Assembly (NCBI RefSeq): GCF_037975245.1
Contig: NC_092582.1
Span: forward strand, 3,628,501-3,692,500
Origin: Apostichopus japonicus
Taxonomy: Eukaryota > Echinodermata > Holothuroidea > Aspidochirotida > Stichopodidae
Length of the DNA: 64,000 bases
Direction of reading: 5' to 3'
Shown here one piece after another: positions 41,146 through 59,972 of this stretch; position 1 is the first letter of the stretch; each line of letters starts with the position of its first letter. The notes under the pieces were generated by a model, which was not told where the DNA came from, searched no databases, and saw only the letters and a program-made list of their open reading frames with translations. The position numbers and the translations under genes were made by a program.

Positions 41146-42290
41146 TGGAGCAAGATTTTCATGCAATATTTAAGGGTAAGGTAACTTAGTTTTTCACCAC
41201 AAAGATCTATATCATATTAGCTGAAAATTACTCACATAATCATTTGCTATATCTAGTTCGACTGGCCTAATAAATTTATGGAGTTGTTTTTCATTATTCA
41301 GAAATCGGGTATTCAAAGACCATAGTTTACGTAAGCCCACTCGTGTACATTGTGTACACAGACTTAAGTTACTATACAGCACACAATCTAGTTTTTGTCT
41401 ACGATTTTGGACAGCCTAACAAAGCCGGGACGAGTTTCATTATTCGGTACGATCTGCTCACTGCATTTATATATCGAATGGGTGAAATCGTGGGCGCAAA
41501 TCACAGCTGTATTATGAACTAAACAAAGCGGTAACCCCTTTTCAATGCAATGCAAGGACGACTTACCACAAACATCTACCGTACAGATTACAAGCAGAGG
41601 CTATACAGTTTATATGCATTATACAGAGATTAATTGCGTGCAAAAAAAAAGAAAAAAGCAATGAAGTTTCTGATAAAAGACGGAATAAGCTGGTTGACGT
41701 ATTGACGTGTAAAACACACACACACATGTTTTATTGACTGCAGTTAAATTATCAGAAAGTTAATGAATTTTATAGGTCTCACTTGCCGGTAGATAACTTA
41801 CAGCGGTACATACAACAGAAAGTATAACTTATGACACATAGAAGTATATAGCCTGACTGCGGAATATTTACAGTATTCGGTAGAAAGTCTACGCATGCCG
41901 CGGGTATCATTGGAACTTTCATTTTTTCTATACAGGTGCGTTGTACTATATAGCGTGACTAATTACTGTGCAAGCTGGAATCAACAAAGAGAGTCGTTTC
42001 TCCGGATATTCAGGTATAGCCCACAGCTCAGTGATAAGGTGAGTTTTTCATGAAATTTTAAGTTATTTTCATGCTATTATTTCAATAGTAAATAATATTC
42101 AAACAAGTTTTGACACATACAATATTTTGTCTGCATTTTAGTTCCGAGTGACGTCAGTGAAATCTGGCAAATTTCGTAATCAGTGACTGGTTTTTCTGTT
42201 TATCAGTACTTCTTGATCTCCTTCTGTTTAATAAGTTATGATCGTGTGTATAAGAGAATCGTGATACACACCTTGACGATGTTCACACAG
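41146..42290. other. non-coding stretch with a candidate plus-strand promoter and splice donor
   Basis: A TATA-like CTATATAG lies near 41,948. About 90 bases on, at 42,031-42,044, GTGATAAG|GTGAGT is a good splice donor with the exon ending at 42,038. This could be a non-coding first exon of a plus-strand gene, possibly the MFSD6-like gene 4.4 kb downstream. No transcript evidence can be read from sequence. An (AC)n run lies near 41,715. Confidence 0.25.
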
Positions 42291-42293
42291 TCA

Positions 42294-42362
42294 CAGTCTC
42301 GATGCATGCATCGAGACTGACTGTGCCCCAGTCCCCTTGCAAGGCCGCAAGGGGACTGGGGC
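42294..42362. repeat. two adjacent perfect hairpins
   Basis: Positions 42,294-42,319 are a perfect 26-base palindrome centred on TGCATGCA, with further partial pairing outside. Positions 42,325-42,362 form a second hairpin: a 16-base perfect stem (GCCCCAGTCCCCTTGC with its complement) closed by the six-base loop AAGGCC. They are five bases apart. The second stem is GC-rich and would be very stable as RNA or as a DNA cruciform. Confidence 0.85.
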
Positions 42363-42650
42363 TTGAGAGCGGATCAGTTGTTCGGTTGTTTGGTTTATCG
42401 TAACCCATGCAGGTTCTTTTCTTAGGTGACTTTTCTTTATAAGTAAGTTATAGTTATGATCGTGACAGGATATCACAGCTTCCTCGGCCAATGTGTTTAA
42501 ATGGGAGGGAGATGATAAGAGGGTAGTTGGGAGGGAAATGGGTGGGGGGGGGGAGGCTGATTCGAATTTTCCTGCTACCATCCAGCCATTTGTAGAGACT
42601 GTAGGACTCGTATTTGTAAGTTAAAGGTTATAAGTATCCTCCCAGGGCCG

Positions 42651-43250
42651 TGTCATTCCGTCATCGGTACATTCCGCCATAGAAAATGTACTCTTTCCAC
42701 CATAACAAAGTGCCATTCCGCCATGTTACCCCGATGGCGGTTAAGCACTTTTGAATGGCGAAAAGAGCACATTATTATGGGTGCACTGTAGGCCTATATG
42801 CACTGTATATTGCTTCGCTTCACACTACCTAGGCCCGCAAAATCCACAAAATCGATCAGAATCGGTCTTTTTAATAAACAATCAACCTCAATTAATTCTA
42901 TGTATTAAACCAACTATAATATTATATATTTGAAGACAGTGTATCGACTCTTACGAACTTAAAATTAAAACTATTCAATCAACATGTACTTTAAAAAGAC
43001 TGTATCTATTCCACAATCTTGTCTTAACTACAATTCAGTCTATCCAGCGGACCGTCACATTTGAAGACGGTGTACCTATCCTTCCACGTGAATCAAAGAA
43101 AGTTTCACCAATACATTCCTGTGTAAAATCCATTCCTAACATGTACCTTATCGCTATAGGTTTCGAGACTTTCCGCCATGATGGCAGAAGGGATCGAAAC
43201 CTATGGTGGAATGGTATGGCGGTATGAACCTATGGCGATATGGCACTGGA
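42651..43250. mobile_element. foldback element built of ATTCCGCCAT-type motifs
   Basis: The left arm (about 42,651-42,742) carries repeated CATTCCGCCAT or near variants. The right arm (about 43,160-43,250) carries the complement ATGGCGG/ATGGTGGAATGG several times. The outer ends GTGTCATTCCGTCATCGG and the complement of CCTATGGCGATATGGCAC align as inverted repeats. The middle 420 bases hold no gene. No clear target-site duplication was seen, so the class is open. Confidence 0.55.
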
Positions 43251-43306
43251 ACTTTCCCCTACCCCCCCCCCAAAAAAAGTAATAGTAAAAGGCTTAAATA
43301 TCAAAT

Positions 43307-43708
43307 TATGAATGCAGTGGCGGAGCTAGGGGCATTGGTCAGGAGGGGCGAGAAAGGTCTGTAGGGGCGCTTTCGACACTATCTAAGCGGAGCGCCACTA
43401 CTGGTTGGTGCGTATAGCGTACAGAAAATTGTTGAGTAAAGATACTCTCTAGATCGCCGGAAATGACCCTTTCCGAGCCTTGCTAATTTGCAGATAAACG
43501 AAGAATAAATAAGTGTCATCGCCAAATTACACCAACAAAATGTGACAAATGTCAATAAGTAGATGAGAGCGCAATAAAAAAGTCAATAATTAATAAGTAA
43601 AAAGTGGTAAAGAGCTGAAAAGGGCGCCAGCAGTCCATTTGAGTCTGTCAGGGGGGGGGGGGGCATCCGCCACCCTGACTGTATGGACGCTCCGCCTTTG
43701 CATGAATG
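43307..43708. mobile_element. hAT-type MITE with near-perfect 8-bp target-site duplication (second copy)
   Basis: The element is 43,315-43,700 (386 bp). The ends CAGTGGCGGAGC and GCTCCGCCTTTG are inverted repeats matching at 10 of 12 positions. The flanking octamers TATGAATG (43,307-43,314) and CATGAATG (43,701-43,708) match at seven of eight positions, as expected for an aged hAT duplication. No coding sequence. It is a different family from the 38,336 element, as the terminal sequences differ after GGCG. Confidence 0.8.
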
Positions 43709-44142
43709 GTCATTCGTGTTTAAACTTCAACATCCTTCGGACTGTAAATAATGCACTTTCTTCTTCACTATAAATGAATTCCTTAATTTCTGGCAATAGT
43801 TAGAGCTTGATCAAAAATGTCCATAAACCTCCAAAACTTAGAAATACAATAGACATTTTAGGAACTTTACAGAAAAGTTGGATTATTTAAACAATATTGA
43901 TGAACGACCTTGACACAACAAAAAACACCACAACTATAGACAGTATTATCATCGAAGTGTTCGCGAAGGATGCGGTACTTATTTAATGACACACCGATAG
44001 TTTTTTCTGAAATTGCATTTTTGTTCTCGTGTTTTTGTCATTGGGAGAAATATAAGCTGTTTGATATATCTTTTATTTTATTTCCCCGAGTTGGTTGTCT
44101 TAATCAGTAACGTGCACATGGTTTCAAAGGCTTGGAAGGAGA

Positions 44143-44170
44143 GGGGGAGGGGGAGGGGGTGGTAGAGGGG
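44143..44170 (+). other. strong G-quadruplex motif
   Basis: Three G5 runs separated by single A residues are followed by a G4 run after a seven-base linker. Single-base loops make this one of the most stable intramolecular G-quadruplex arrangements. It lies 2.2 kb upstream of the MFSD6-like start codon. Confidence 0.6.
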
Positions 44171-45060
44171 ATGATTCCAATTTCCTCCGGACTGTTTTCT
44201 TTTAGCGGGATGTAGGTGGATGAAACCTTTTTACGAAAGATAGGTGTGACTACATGTGGTGTTTCGTTGAATGCGACTCCTGTGTAGGGGGAACATGGGT
44301 TCCTCCCTCAGTCTCCACCCCCCCCCCCCCCACCCAAATGAAGACGCCAAATGGTGCAATCTGTAAGGTGTGTTAAACGGTTACTTTAGAACGCGAACTT
44401 TATATACAAAATACCGTACGTCATTGGGAGAAAGGGAAACACCACCGAACTTACGAGCCTACTCTTCAAACAGTGTACAATATGTATACTAAAAGCTGGT
44501 ATATAAATTTCCACCCATCCTCGATTTTCCTTTTTACCGTGCTATCTTGTTGTTAAAATAGTGCTGGTATGAATTTACATATTATCCAGTTTAACTCGCG
44601 CAACACATGGTCATGTACATACACGCATATGTTGCTAATATAGATACGTACCATATATATGTATGGATATACTCGTTATATATGACAGTACACAATATAG
44701 GCCTAGGCCTGTACTCGTTCAAGCGTTGTACCATTTTCAACTCGGTGTACATATTGTGGCAGTGAAAGTGCATGTAACATCAGTACTATAAGGAACTTTG
44801 TGGACTAAACTTAACAAAAACTAACTTGCTATCGGGTTGAAGATTTTGTAGAAGTGGGAAATCTCGTGACTGAGGACGCCATCTGACTGGGAGCGGCCCC
44901 AGGTAAGAGGCCAGGTTACAGGTTGTTGTCAGTTGTAATCCATTTGGAATTTGCTTTGCATTAATAACATTATTTTTCTCACTATATGTTTACTTGAAAT
45001 TGTGAAACATGCAGCAACTTGAGTATAGTTATGTTACTATATCGCTGGCGAAGGCTGGAC

Positions 45061-45144
<84 letters not shown>

Positions 45145-46408
45145 CCCGGTGGAGGCTGCAAGTTTTTTCACTGTTATGGATTTTTCAACTCACTACGATT
45201 TCATATATATATGTATTGACAGTTCTTGCTGAGAAATATATATATATATATTGACAGTTCTTGCTGAGAAATATATATATATGTAGTTTAAAATAATTTG
45301 AGATTTAAGATTTAAGCCTATATGTAGGCCTATATATTTCTGTATGCATATCAACTCTATAGTCTTTATGTGCTCATTCTGCTGATAAATTGAAACATCA
45401 GTCCAATGAATTCAACCTTATACAGTTTGAAATTCTAATCCCCAAAGTTGGTTTAGAGGATGAGTTTGGTTTCAGTTAGAACACTTTCAGCATTTTGTCA
45501 TGATTCCAGTAGGTTGTCCTGTATTATGCTATACTTGTGTAGGTGTGGACATTCCTGTTAGAGCTGCACGGATGATGCAGCTCCGTCAGTTGTAAAAACT
45601 ACCTTCCCACCCCCTCCCCCACACCAAAGAAAAAAGAAAAGAGAAACCGATGAACCAAAAGAAGAGGGTAGTAGAACTAAGAGTAGGCAATAAAAAAGTA
45701 TGATATAGACAGAATCTATCAACAGATGGAATCAGTTGGCCAAACGAAAAAAAGGAGACATAGAAACACAGAATAACTTGACTAGAGCTGGGGGAGGGGC
45801 TGCCCAAGACCTGGCGCCACCCTCCCATGGAAAACCCTTCTAGACTAGTACCCACCCCGGGTGGTCGTACAGTCCCCGCGGACGTGTTTAACATGAAAGC
45901 ACTCTAGCCAATGTGGTCCCTAATACGGTGTCCCCTCTTTTCGCCAGAGCCGAAGCCTCTAGCCGATAAAGCGGTGCATGAAAATGACGGGTATATATCT
46001 CCATTCTTTACTTAACATGGTTACTATACAGTGTGAGGAACATGTACGCATATATAGGGTTGGGGAATGTCTATAGGTTCGTGATGGGGAGTAGACGGTT
46101 CCTGGTGATTTTAACGACCTTATTAAAATATTCTTGATGTATAAGGTTATCCACAGTCTTAATAAGAAGAAATATCACAGTATAATATATCCTGCCCTTA
46201 GGCAATGAGACTCAGAAAGTTTGTAACATAGACGAGTTTGCAAACATTATCGAACCTCTGACGACAGATGTATATATTTACTGACGTCCCATTGGACTGG
46301 AGAGTCAATCCATTTGATTAAAGTTTAAATTTATCAAATTGAAAAAAAAAGAGACGTAAACCATATTGTTTATTCTCTCTTCTTCTGTTTCTCTTACGGG
46401 ATATAGAG
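44171..46408 (+). other. upstream region of the MFSD6-like gene
   Basis: No protein-coding sequence was recognised. A good splice donor CCCAG|GTAAGAG occurs at 44,902/44,903. The sequence before the start codon at 46,409 is a pyrimidine-rich tract ending TTACGGGATATAG|AG, like a splice acceptor (after 46,406 or 46,408). A 5' UTR intron from 44,903 to 46,406 is therefore possible. A (TA)n tract lies at 45,067-45,141. A 37-base tandem duplicate around TTGACAGTTCTTGCTGAG is at 45,214-45,284. Confidence 0.35.
45067..45141. repeat. (TA)n microsatellite
   Basis: About 75 uninterrupted bases of alternating T and A. Confidence 0.95.
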
Positions 46409-53942
<7,534 letters not shown>

Positions 53943-54135
53943 AGCCGTTGGAAATCAATAATAGAAATGAGTGCTCAAATTAGTGTTACCTAAGCTGTTT
54001 ATACAGGTATATAGATATCAATATATATATATAAACATATTATATACAAACAGATATTTCTCCAATTTGCATCACAAGAGTATCCGAGGGATATTTCTTA
54101 TGATACAATAAATATCATTTCCTTCTTTGGCTCTC
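53943..54135 (+). terminator. 3' UTR and poly(A) signal of the MFSD6-like gene
   Basis: The first AATAAA after the stop is at 54,107-54,112, about 165 bases downstream, followed by T-rich sequence. The cleavage site would lie about 15-25 bases further. Confidence 0.6.
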
Positions 54136-57100
54136 TGCCAACCCCCTCCCCCCCCCCCTAGCCCACCCACCTACACCCCTGATAATATTCTGTCAAGGTT
54201 GTGCTTCACTTCAATTCATCATGTCATTGCACAGATTTTGGCCAGTAATGTCTATCACGGACGGCCTAAGACATGGTCACATTATGATAATTTTGTGAAA
54301 AGTGAAGTGTCTCTTGTTCGATATTTTTTCTAGATTGGAAAATGTGATTAGAACCCCATTTTCGATTGTGAAACTTCACAGATTTGAAGTTATGTGTGTA
54401 GGGGGTGGGAGGGGGGTGAAGGGAAGAGGAGACAGTTTTGACGACGGATTAAGGATGATGGGAAAACCGACTAAGATTGATGAAGAATAATCTGGAAAAC
54501 TGCACATGCGACATGGTTTCACAAACCATTTTTCAAATTTCATCTACAATGACTTTAGTATATATAGAATATAGGTTTAGTTTTCATTCCATTTTGGCAC
54601 AATTTCTGTACCGAAAGGTGCTATTGCAAAAAAAATTTGGCCAAATCACGGCGGCATTTACCTTCTTATACTTTACAAAGTCAAACTTATGAACCATGCA
54701 TGTATATTGTTACTTTCCATTAATTGCTAACCGCCAAAAGTTTTCTGAAACAATGATGTTATAAAACATGAGAGAAAACATATTTAAATAAATCGTAAAA
54801 ATATTTTGTGTGTTTCATTTTCTAATCATATTTTTATTTTCCTAAAAGATAGTTTTTGGATCTGACATGATTATATGGTTAACTTTGGGAATATACGGAT
54901 ACTCAGTGGTAAGAGGCCGTGAGAAGAGGATAACTATTATTGTAAAAAGGTTAAGTTTTCAGTCTCGTATCAACAAGGTAAAGCCTTCTCACACGACTTA
55001 ACAACAGTTACCCCTTGGTCATTGCTAACTTGTCACAAAAACAAGTGAGCGCAATTCAAACAGTCGCTCTTGCGGCACTACAGTGCGCCACATTGACGTG
55101 TACCTCTGGGGGACTTCCCATAGGGTGCAGCCACACACCAGAGCACGCAACTATATTTTCAAGGTACTCCTCAGGTTATAATGAGAGGAAATGGATTATC
55201 CAGTTCCTCTACTCGAACCATCGATACTCAGATTACAAGTCCTCAACCTTTTCCATCTGGCCACATCAATCCTCACAGAGAATGAGATGAACCTATTTTT
55301 TTTTACAGAAACATAGCGAGTCGTGGCACTTCATTGAAACCTGCACAATTACACGACATCAAAACAAGAACGGAGGGAGGGAGGGGGGGGGGCTAGAGGG
55401 TACAGGGGCACTTGCCCACAGTTTTCATCAAAAGCCCGCACAATTACACACCATCAAATGAGAAGTGTTCTATCGAACCAATTAATTTTATAATGAACCA
55501 TATTTAATTCTGTACTGAATAAATAATTATTAGTCAAATATTCTTGCATACAGATAATTTATGGAATTTCATAACATAAACTGATCTTGGTTTGATATTT
55601 TCTAGTTACATAAAAAAATAAAATCAGACATTTCAAACACATATCATGTAACATTTATAGATTGCCCACTTTGTTACAACAACAAAAAACGTACTTTTAA
55701 AGTATTTGAAGAAATATAAATGATTAAAAGCTTTGAAAGACTTGCAAACTCTGATCCAAATATCCCTGAAAGTGCCCTGTGCAGGCAAAAATGTGAAGAG
55801 GAAAGACAACAACAATTTACAGAAAGAATCCCTAGTGGACCTCCAAAACACCTGAAAATTAGCACCAGTGGAGTTTCTTACCCCATTAATTGGCTTGGCA
55901 TCCCATTAAATATATGATTACAATAATACTCATAAATATTCATGATTTGCACATGATTGGAAAATTGAAATAAGCTGCACAAATTGATAAATATATATTT
56001 TGAAGATTCTTTGATTTTTACATTGGCTGATATTCACAATGTCATAGGAAACTTACCAAACAAGAGTATATTCTTCATATTAAAAACATTTCATAAAATA
56101 AAATAAATTCCAGTAAGAACATTAAAATCTCTCACAACTTTACTGCTCTTGACTATTGATAACTTGCACACAATTGGAATATTACAATAAACTGCTATCG
56201 CATGAAATTAAATATTCATGCTATCAAAACTGATCATAAAGTGATTTAGAAGGCGGCTTTGATGTCTTAAAATTGTCTCATACCTTCTACCAGTGTCATA
56301 AGAAATATTACAATAAATTGGTACAATCTCAATTCAATATAAATTTTTGTATACATTCAGGTTCCATTCAGGATATGGAAATCCTTTAAAGTAAATATGC
56401 ATATTCATGATTTGGCAGTGAGTTCCAGTCAGTTTCATGTCCTCCTTCAAGGCACTTGTAGTGACAGTATGAGTTGTATGAGTACCCTTGCTTATGTTAG
56501 GTAAAATTTCTGTGACATGACAGTACCATACAGAGTGGTACTAGAATTAAAACAAATTGTTTCAACTGGATTTGATTTTAAATACCAGCTGTGAGACTGG
56601 CTAAAACATGTTCATTCTACACTTAGGTGGTTCATCCACGAACATAAAGATGTTTCAATCAATGAGAAACATTTATATCGTGCCAATATCAATAAAGTTG
56701 TTCAAATGTGCCTCCATTGATTTGCTTCCTTTCATATCTAAATCTGAATTCATCCCAGTCCTCAATCTACATCTGGCTCACACTCCTGAAAAAAAAAAAA
56801 AAAACCCCCATCAATACATGACAGTTCTATGCCTTATTATGAGGGTGCTCAATATTTCCTATAAACCATGTCAGCGAAAGTATTGTCTGGGCGGCAATGT
56901 GTTTACAACTGAAAGGGTACCATTAAACTATTTGTTTATTAACCTTGATTTGGTGCAAACATCTAAGAGTGCTGTCTTGCTTTGATTAACTGCAATCTCA
57001 CTCTTGAGGGATTCTCCAAACACATTGATAGAAATGATGATAAATATGCAAAAATCTGCTATGAAAGGGATCAATTCTTTAAAAATCATCTATTTATATG

Positions 57101-57376
57101 AATGTACCATCAGCACCAAATAGTAGTTTATACTCAGTGTCCAAGGTTTATAGTTGCAGCAAATATTCAGTAGAACTTTCCTGTGAGTTCTAACCCTCAA
57201 ATGATTTCTCTGTCATGATGTAGAGCAACTCAAACATGAAAAATTCAAGAAATCCTTTCATCAAGTTTTTGATATTAATGTCACTTGTACGTGAAAGATA
57301 TACAAAGCAAGGTGTCTATTTCTACATAGGACATTCAGAATATGCTTCTTTAACTTTATGATACACCAAACTAAAA
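54136..57376. other. non-coding stretch, no gene recognised
   Basis: Contains a second copy of the dispersed repeat (56,434-56,482), C/G homopolymers near 54,146 and 55,384, and short open frames. One frame at 55,720-55,914 (+) has a protein-like composition but no good splice donor and no family I recognise. Confidence 0.4.
56434..56482 (+). repeat. dispersed repeat, copy B
   Basis: TTCATGTCCTCCTTCAAGGC and the following CACTTGTAGTGACAGTATGAG match copy A at 49,106 with a few substitutions. Confidence 0.6.
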
Positions 57377-57390
57377 TCAATCTTTCTTAC

Positions 57391-58443
57391 CAAAAATTTC
57401 CTCTCCAACAGCAACCTGATCATCTGTTTTTACAACATGGTCATTCATCATCACTACCTTTCCAGGCATCATTAACTCATTTTCAGAATTCTCCTCTAGC
57501 AGATCATCAACCATCAACTGTTGATCCTCTGTGTTTCCATGGCTACCATCCATCATCATGGCTGCCTTGTTTCCCATCATCGTTTCATTTTTAGCGACAT
57601 TCCATTCCATTGTCTGTGCTAGCCTGTCATCACCCACTGTTGCCCTTTCACCAACCGTGGATCTATTTTCAGAACCTCCGACTGGACCAGTTCCACCAAT
57701 CTTCTCGTCCTTCCCACTACCATGTATCATCTCTTCAGGTACGGGACTGTTTGATGCATTTTCAGAATTTTCCTCTGAACTCTCTCCAAAGACATCTTGG
57801 TCCTGTGTAGTTTCATCGTTAAAATTCCCCATTGCAGCCTCTTTAAACATCATCAATTCATCGTCAGAACTCCTCTCTCCAGCAAAACACTGGTCCTCTG
57901 GCTTTACAATCCTCCCATCTATCGTCACCGACTTCTTGAACTGAATCAATTCAGCTTCGGAATTCTTTTCTCCAGCAACCCTTGGCGCTGAGTCTTCTGC
58001 TGTGATGTTACTGTTCATCATCATCACCTTCTTTGCCATCATCATCATCGTTTCATTTTCATAATTCTCCTCTGGACCTTCTCCATCAACCTCCTTGTCT
58101 TCTGTGCTTGCATCACTGTGCTTTGTCCCTTCCTCTACAGGAATTACTGATTCACTTTCAGAATTCTTCTCTTGGCCCTTTCCAGCTGGCCACTGGACAT
58201 TTTTCTTTGCATTGATGCCTTCCAACATTGCTGCCTTCTTTACCTTTATTGATTCTCTCTCAGAATTATCCTTGAAGTACTTATCAGCAACCTCCTGGTA
58301 TTCTGTACTTGAGTACAGCTTCCCTTCCTTGGAAGAAATCATACCTTCATTTTCAGAGTTTTCTGATTCATCTGACAGGTTATTGTCCTGGGAACCTCTT
58401 CTGTTCATGTTTTTATTTGCGATGACACTTTCCCACGGATCCT
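57391..58443 (-). CDS. acidic repeat-coding exon of an unidentified gene
   Basis: Read on the minus strand, it opens after CTGTCTCTACAG (acceptor at 58,444) and ends GAAATTTTTG|GTAAGA (donor at 57,391/57,390). Both splice sites are strong. The exon is 1053 bases (351 codons, phase-symmetric) and fully open. The protein is very acidic and low in hydrophobic residues apart from methionine runs. It is built of about eight degenerate units of some 35-40 residues, each with variants of NSEXE, K..MM and TEDQ...GE. No domain is recognised. An intrinsically disordered segment of a larger protein is likely. The ATG at 58,471 lies in the upstream polypyrimidine tract and is probably intronic. Flanking exons were not found. 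Confidence 0.55.
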
Positions 58444-59083
58444 CTGTAGAGACAGACATGAAGAATAACACAAAGATTGATATTGATCTTAAAGATTCAT
58501 CTTGGTATTTTGTAATTCGTGAAAGGCTTTTATGTCTTATTACAAGTCACTTTGTTTCACTGGCAATTTGAACCAAATTTAGCAACTTTCCTGACATTTG
58601 GTCACAATATTACTGCTACCGCAAAAACTGCACTTGATATTTAACTTGCTACAATGATATCAGCTTTGTGTTATCCAGTCATAATTTGGGGATAATCCCT
58701 TGTAATGTAATGATCTCTTCACATTGATGTCAACAGACTATACCAAAAGAAAGTCAAGAAACTCCAAAAAGTGTTACAATGCCTCAAAAAAGAGAAAAGA
58801 AAATAGCACTGACCAGCTCTGATGGATTGTGCTATGTTTTTGGCAAATATTTTATGATCAAACTTGTAGTTCTTCTTTGTCTTAAATCAGCAAACAATAA
58901 TATATTCCCTCCAAAACTAAGCCCTTTCAATTGACTTATGGTACCCTAGAAGTGCATGTCATTTCCTATTTTTTTTTATCAAACTCAATAAACACCATCA
59001 GAGCTAGGCACAATTTTTTCATTTTCTGAAATATCTAAGCAGTTGTAGTGAATATCTGTGACAGTTAAATATCATAATACTAT
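58444..59083. other. non-coding stretch between the acidic exon and the LTR
   Basis: AT-rich and probably the upstream intron of the acidic-repeat gene. Nothing recognisable was seen. Confidence 0.45.
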
Positions 59084-59128
59084 TGTTACCCCCGGGTTAG
59101 GGGAATTCCGGGGTGGTTCGCTTTAGGG

Positions 59129-59187
59129 CTGCAGAAAGGAGACAGAGAACATATGATGCAGACAGCCCAATTGGCAGAATAGCAAGC
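59129..59187 (-). repeat. 59-bp direct repeat in LTR, copy near U5 end
   Basis: Identical to 59,776-59,834, with a period of 647. On the minus strand it ends in a pyrimidine tract plus TTTCTGCAG, followed by CCCTAAAGC. This is an excellent splice-acceptor-like border. Confidence 0.95.
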
Positions 59188-59775
59188 AAATTTTATTATT
59201 AGATTAACTGGCAGTAATTTAGCTTATCTCCGGTGTAAAACACACTTAATACTACAACATTGATTCTGGAATATTGATCTAGGGAAATCCCCTAATTATG
59301 AAACAAAATTGGTGGCGCCCTTTAAGTAATATGAATGCCATAACCACGCTGTGACTTAATACACGGTAGGTCTGGGCCTACGTTAGACAGTGAACGAACA
59401 GCGAGCCTAGCTTAACAGTTCAAATTTACTAACGATCTCTATGTGGTTAACATTTATGAAATACACTAATTACCCTACTTGAATTACTAAGCCTAACTGA
59501 TTGTTTACATTACCACAGATCACAAGTCATGCAACATACGAACCTTAAATGACGGATTTAACGACAAATAAGTGCTACTCTCTGACCTAACATACAATAT
59601 TATACGTATTATTCTGCGACATCGTTGCACGAGTGGTAACACATTTTAATCTGGTAATATCCCATCATTTCTCTTACATCATCAACCAGGACCTAATCAA
59701 ATCAAAGCTAGAGGTGTTTTTATACAACTGGTTGAAGTTTTGGTGTTTAACATTTAATAAATCGTGTAAACTTAC

Positions 59776-59834
59776 CTGCAGAAAGGAGACAGAGAACATA
59801 TGATGCAGACAGCCCAATTGGCAGAATAGCAAGC
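59776..59834 (-). repeat. 59-bp direct repeat in LTR, copy near U3 start
   Basis: Identical to 59,129-59,187. On the minus strand it is followed directly by GTAAGT, so its end reads CTGCAG|GTAAGT, a consensus splice donor. Confidence 0.95.
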
Positions 59835-59961
59835 CCCAGTGAACGTACGTTCCTACATAGGCACGCATGTACACATTTAGTGTGTGTTTAAGTGCTTATA
59901 AATGATATGGAACGCCAATTTGATGATTTTTGTAGGGGTACCTATTTTTCCGCGCAACACA

Positions 59962-59972
59962 CTCCCCTCCTT
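59962..59972 (-). promoter_or_regulatory. polypurine tract of the retrotransposon
   Basis: AAGGAGGGGAG on the minus strand lies immediately before the LTR start TGTGTTG. It is the expected primer site for plus-strand DNA synthesis by the reverse transcriptase. Confidence 0.8.

Larger units (their letters stand above)
59084..59961 (-). repeat. 3' LTR of the Ty3/Gypsy retrotransposon (878 bp)
   Basis: On the minus strand it begins TGTGTTGCG directly after a polypurine tract and ends GGGGGTAACA, so it is bounded by TG...CA. A TATAAAA box (minus) lies at 59,718-59,724 and an AATAAA signal (minus) at 59,191-59,197, consistent with U3-R-U5 order. It contains a perfect 59-base direct repeat. The matching 5' LTR is outside the window, so identity between LTRs cannot be checked. 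Confidence 0.75.

Noticed and set aside
55720-55914. 65-codon plus-strand frame with protein-like composition
   Set aside because: No good splice donor or family match. It may be an old coding fragment but cannot be supported.
57531-58571. plus-strand open frames opposite the acidic exon (137 and 158 codons)
   Set aside because: Antisense shadows of the minus-strand exon. They lack splice sites and protein-like composition.
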